From positions 1 to 29,609 of the IMG/VR virus record IMGVR_UViG_3300006735_000146: a DNA stretch of 29,609 bases, one strand, 5' to 3'. The notes beneath the pieces are model-generated. The model did no database searches, was not told where the DNA came from, and saw only the letters and a list, made by a program, of their open reading frames with translations. Position 1 is the first letter of the stretch. Every line of letters begins with the position of its first letter. The position numbers and the translations under genes are program-made. Positions 29,256 through 29,609 of the stretch are shown piece after piece. This DNA is from a virus.

Positions 29256-29609
29256 TGTTTAACCCTCAAAAACAAAATAATAATGCTAGTGATTCATCTA
29301 GCAAATACCCAGAAGGTGTTTGGTTTCAAAGATGGACAATAAATGATATAGTAAAAAACCCAAACAACCCATTTGACCAAGATATTAATCTAATTGCCAT
29401 GGTAAATAATGGAAAATTAGAATACGATAAAAGATTTTGGTTAGCAGGTAATCATGAAAAAGAACAAGGCGTAGCAGTTGATTATGGTACGAATAAAACT
29501 GTTAAGCAAGGCGGTAGCTTTTATATTAAAAAGTTTATTGAAGCAACAGGCGTTGACCCATTAACAGCTTTAAATGATAAAGGTGATGATTTTAAAGATG
29601 ATGTAAAAG
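29255..29609 (+). CDS. Hypothetical protein downstream of ERF, partial
   Basis: The first 118 residues are in the window and the frame runs off the right edge. Begins MFNPQKQNNNASDSSSKYPE (disordered, polar), then a folded part FQRWTINDIVKNPNNPFDQD and FYIKKFIEATGVDPLTALND. It overlaps the ERF stop by one base, so it is made with the recombinase. A single-strand DNA-binding or recombination-partner role is suggested by position only; no OB-fold motif is clear. Confidence 0.6.
   Translation, partial: MFNPQKQNNNASDSSSKYPEGVWFQRWTINDIVKNPNNPFDQDINLIAMVNNGKLEYDKRFWLAGNHEKEQGVAVDYGTNKTVKQGGSFYIKKFIEATGVDPLTALNDKGDDFKDDVK

Overview
The window is one contiguous piece of a tailed double-stranded DNA phage genome, or of a prophage or metagenome-assembled phage. 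It is AT-rich, roughly one third G+C by eye. There are no rRNA or tRNA genes and no host housekeeping genes. Many genes have Shine-Dalgarno sites (AGGA/GGAG). The lysis cassette has a peptidoglycan peptidase, several small membrane proteins and a lipoprotein-like protein, which suggests a Gram-negative host; I cannot name the host. The P22-like portal, SU10-like capsid protein and nozzle-like protein point to a short-tailed (podovirus) virion, and no tape-measure, sheath or tube gene is visible.

Late module, minus strand, 22.1 kb leftwards to 1. In transcription order: terminase small subunit, a 59-aa protein, terminase large subunit, portal, scaffold-like protein, major capsid protein, a small head protein, a 32-aa Lys-rich protein, neck/adaptor proteins, a 102-aa protein, two very large LamG-domain proteins, a 180-aa HeH-like protein, a type IV pilin-like protein, and a packed run of very small membrane and zinc-ribbon proteins. 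The run continues with an M15 endolysin, a metallophosphoesterase and a partial tail-nozzle-like protein leaving the left edge. Most junctions overlap as TAATG or ATGA, so this reads as one translationally coupled operon.

Control and RNA-rich region, 22.1-24.2 kb. The late operon starts next to a cluster of TACTGTA repeats and a 12-bp palindrome. To its right, about 1.6 kb of mostly non-coding DNA holds a run of inverted repeats with 7-13 bp closing stems. At least four are large enough (100-160 nt) and branched enough to be structured RNAs. Three small genes (120, 52 and 30 aa) are interspersed among them.

Early module, plus strand, 24.2 kb to the right edge, interrupted by one minus-strand regulator. 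It holds a 44-aa protein coupled to an orphan ParB-like protein, then a helix-turn-helix regulator (minus strand) with an operator-like palindrome in its divergent promoter gap. Next come a 123-aa protein, a zinc-ribbon protein, a DUF932-like protein, a Cys-rich 62-aa protein whose ribosome binding site lies in a 12-bp stem, an ERF-family annealing recombinase, and a partial downstream gene. Several gaps between plus-strand genes also hold a strong hairpin.

The most unusual items are the phage-encoded type IV pilin-like protein in the late operon and the string of candidate structured RNAs at 22.5-24.1 kb. I had no search or folding tools, so family names come from motif recognition and RNA structures from pairing by eye.
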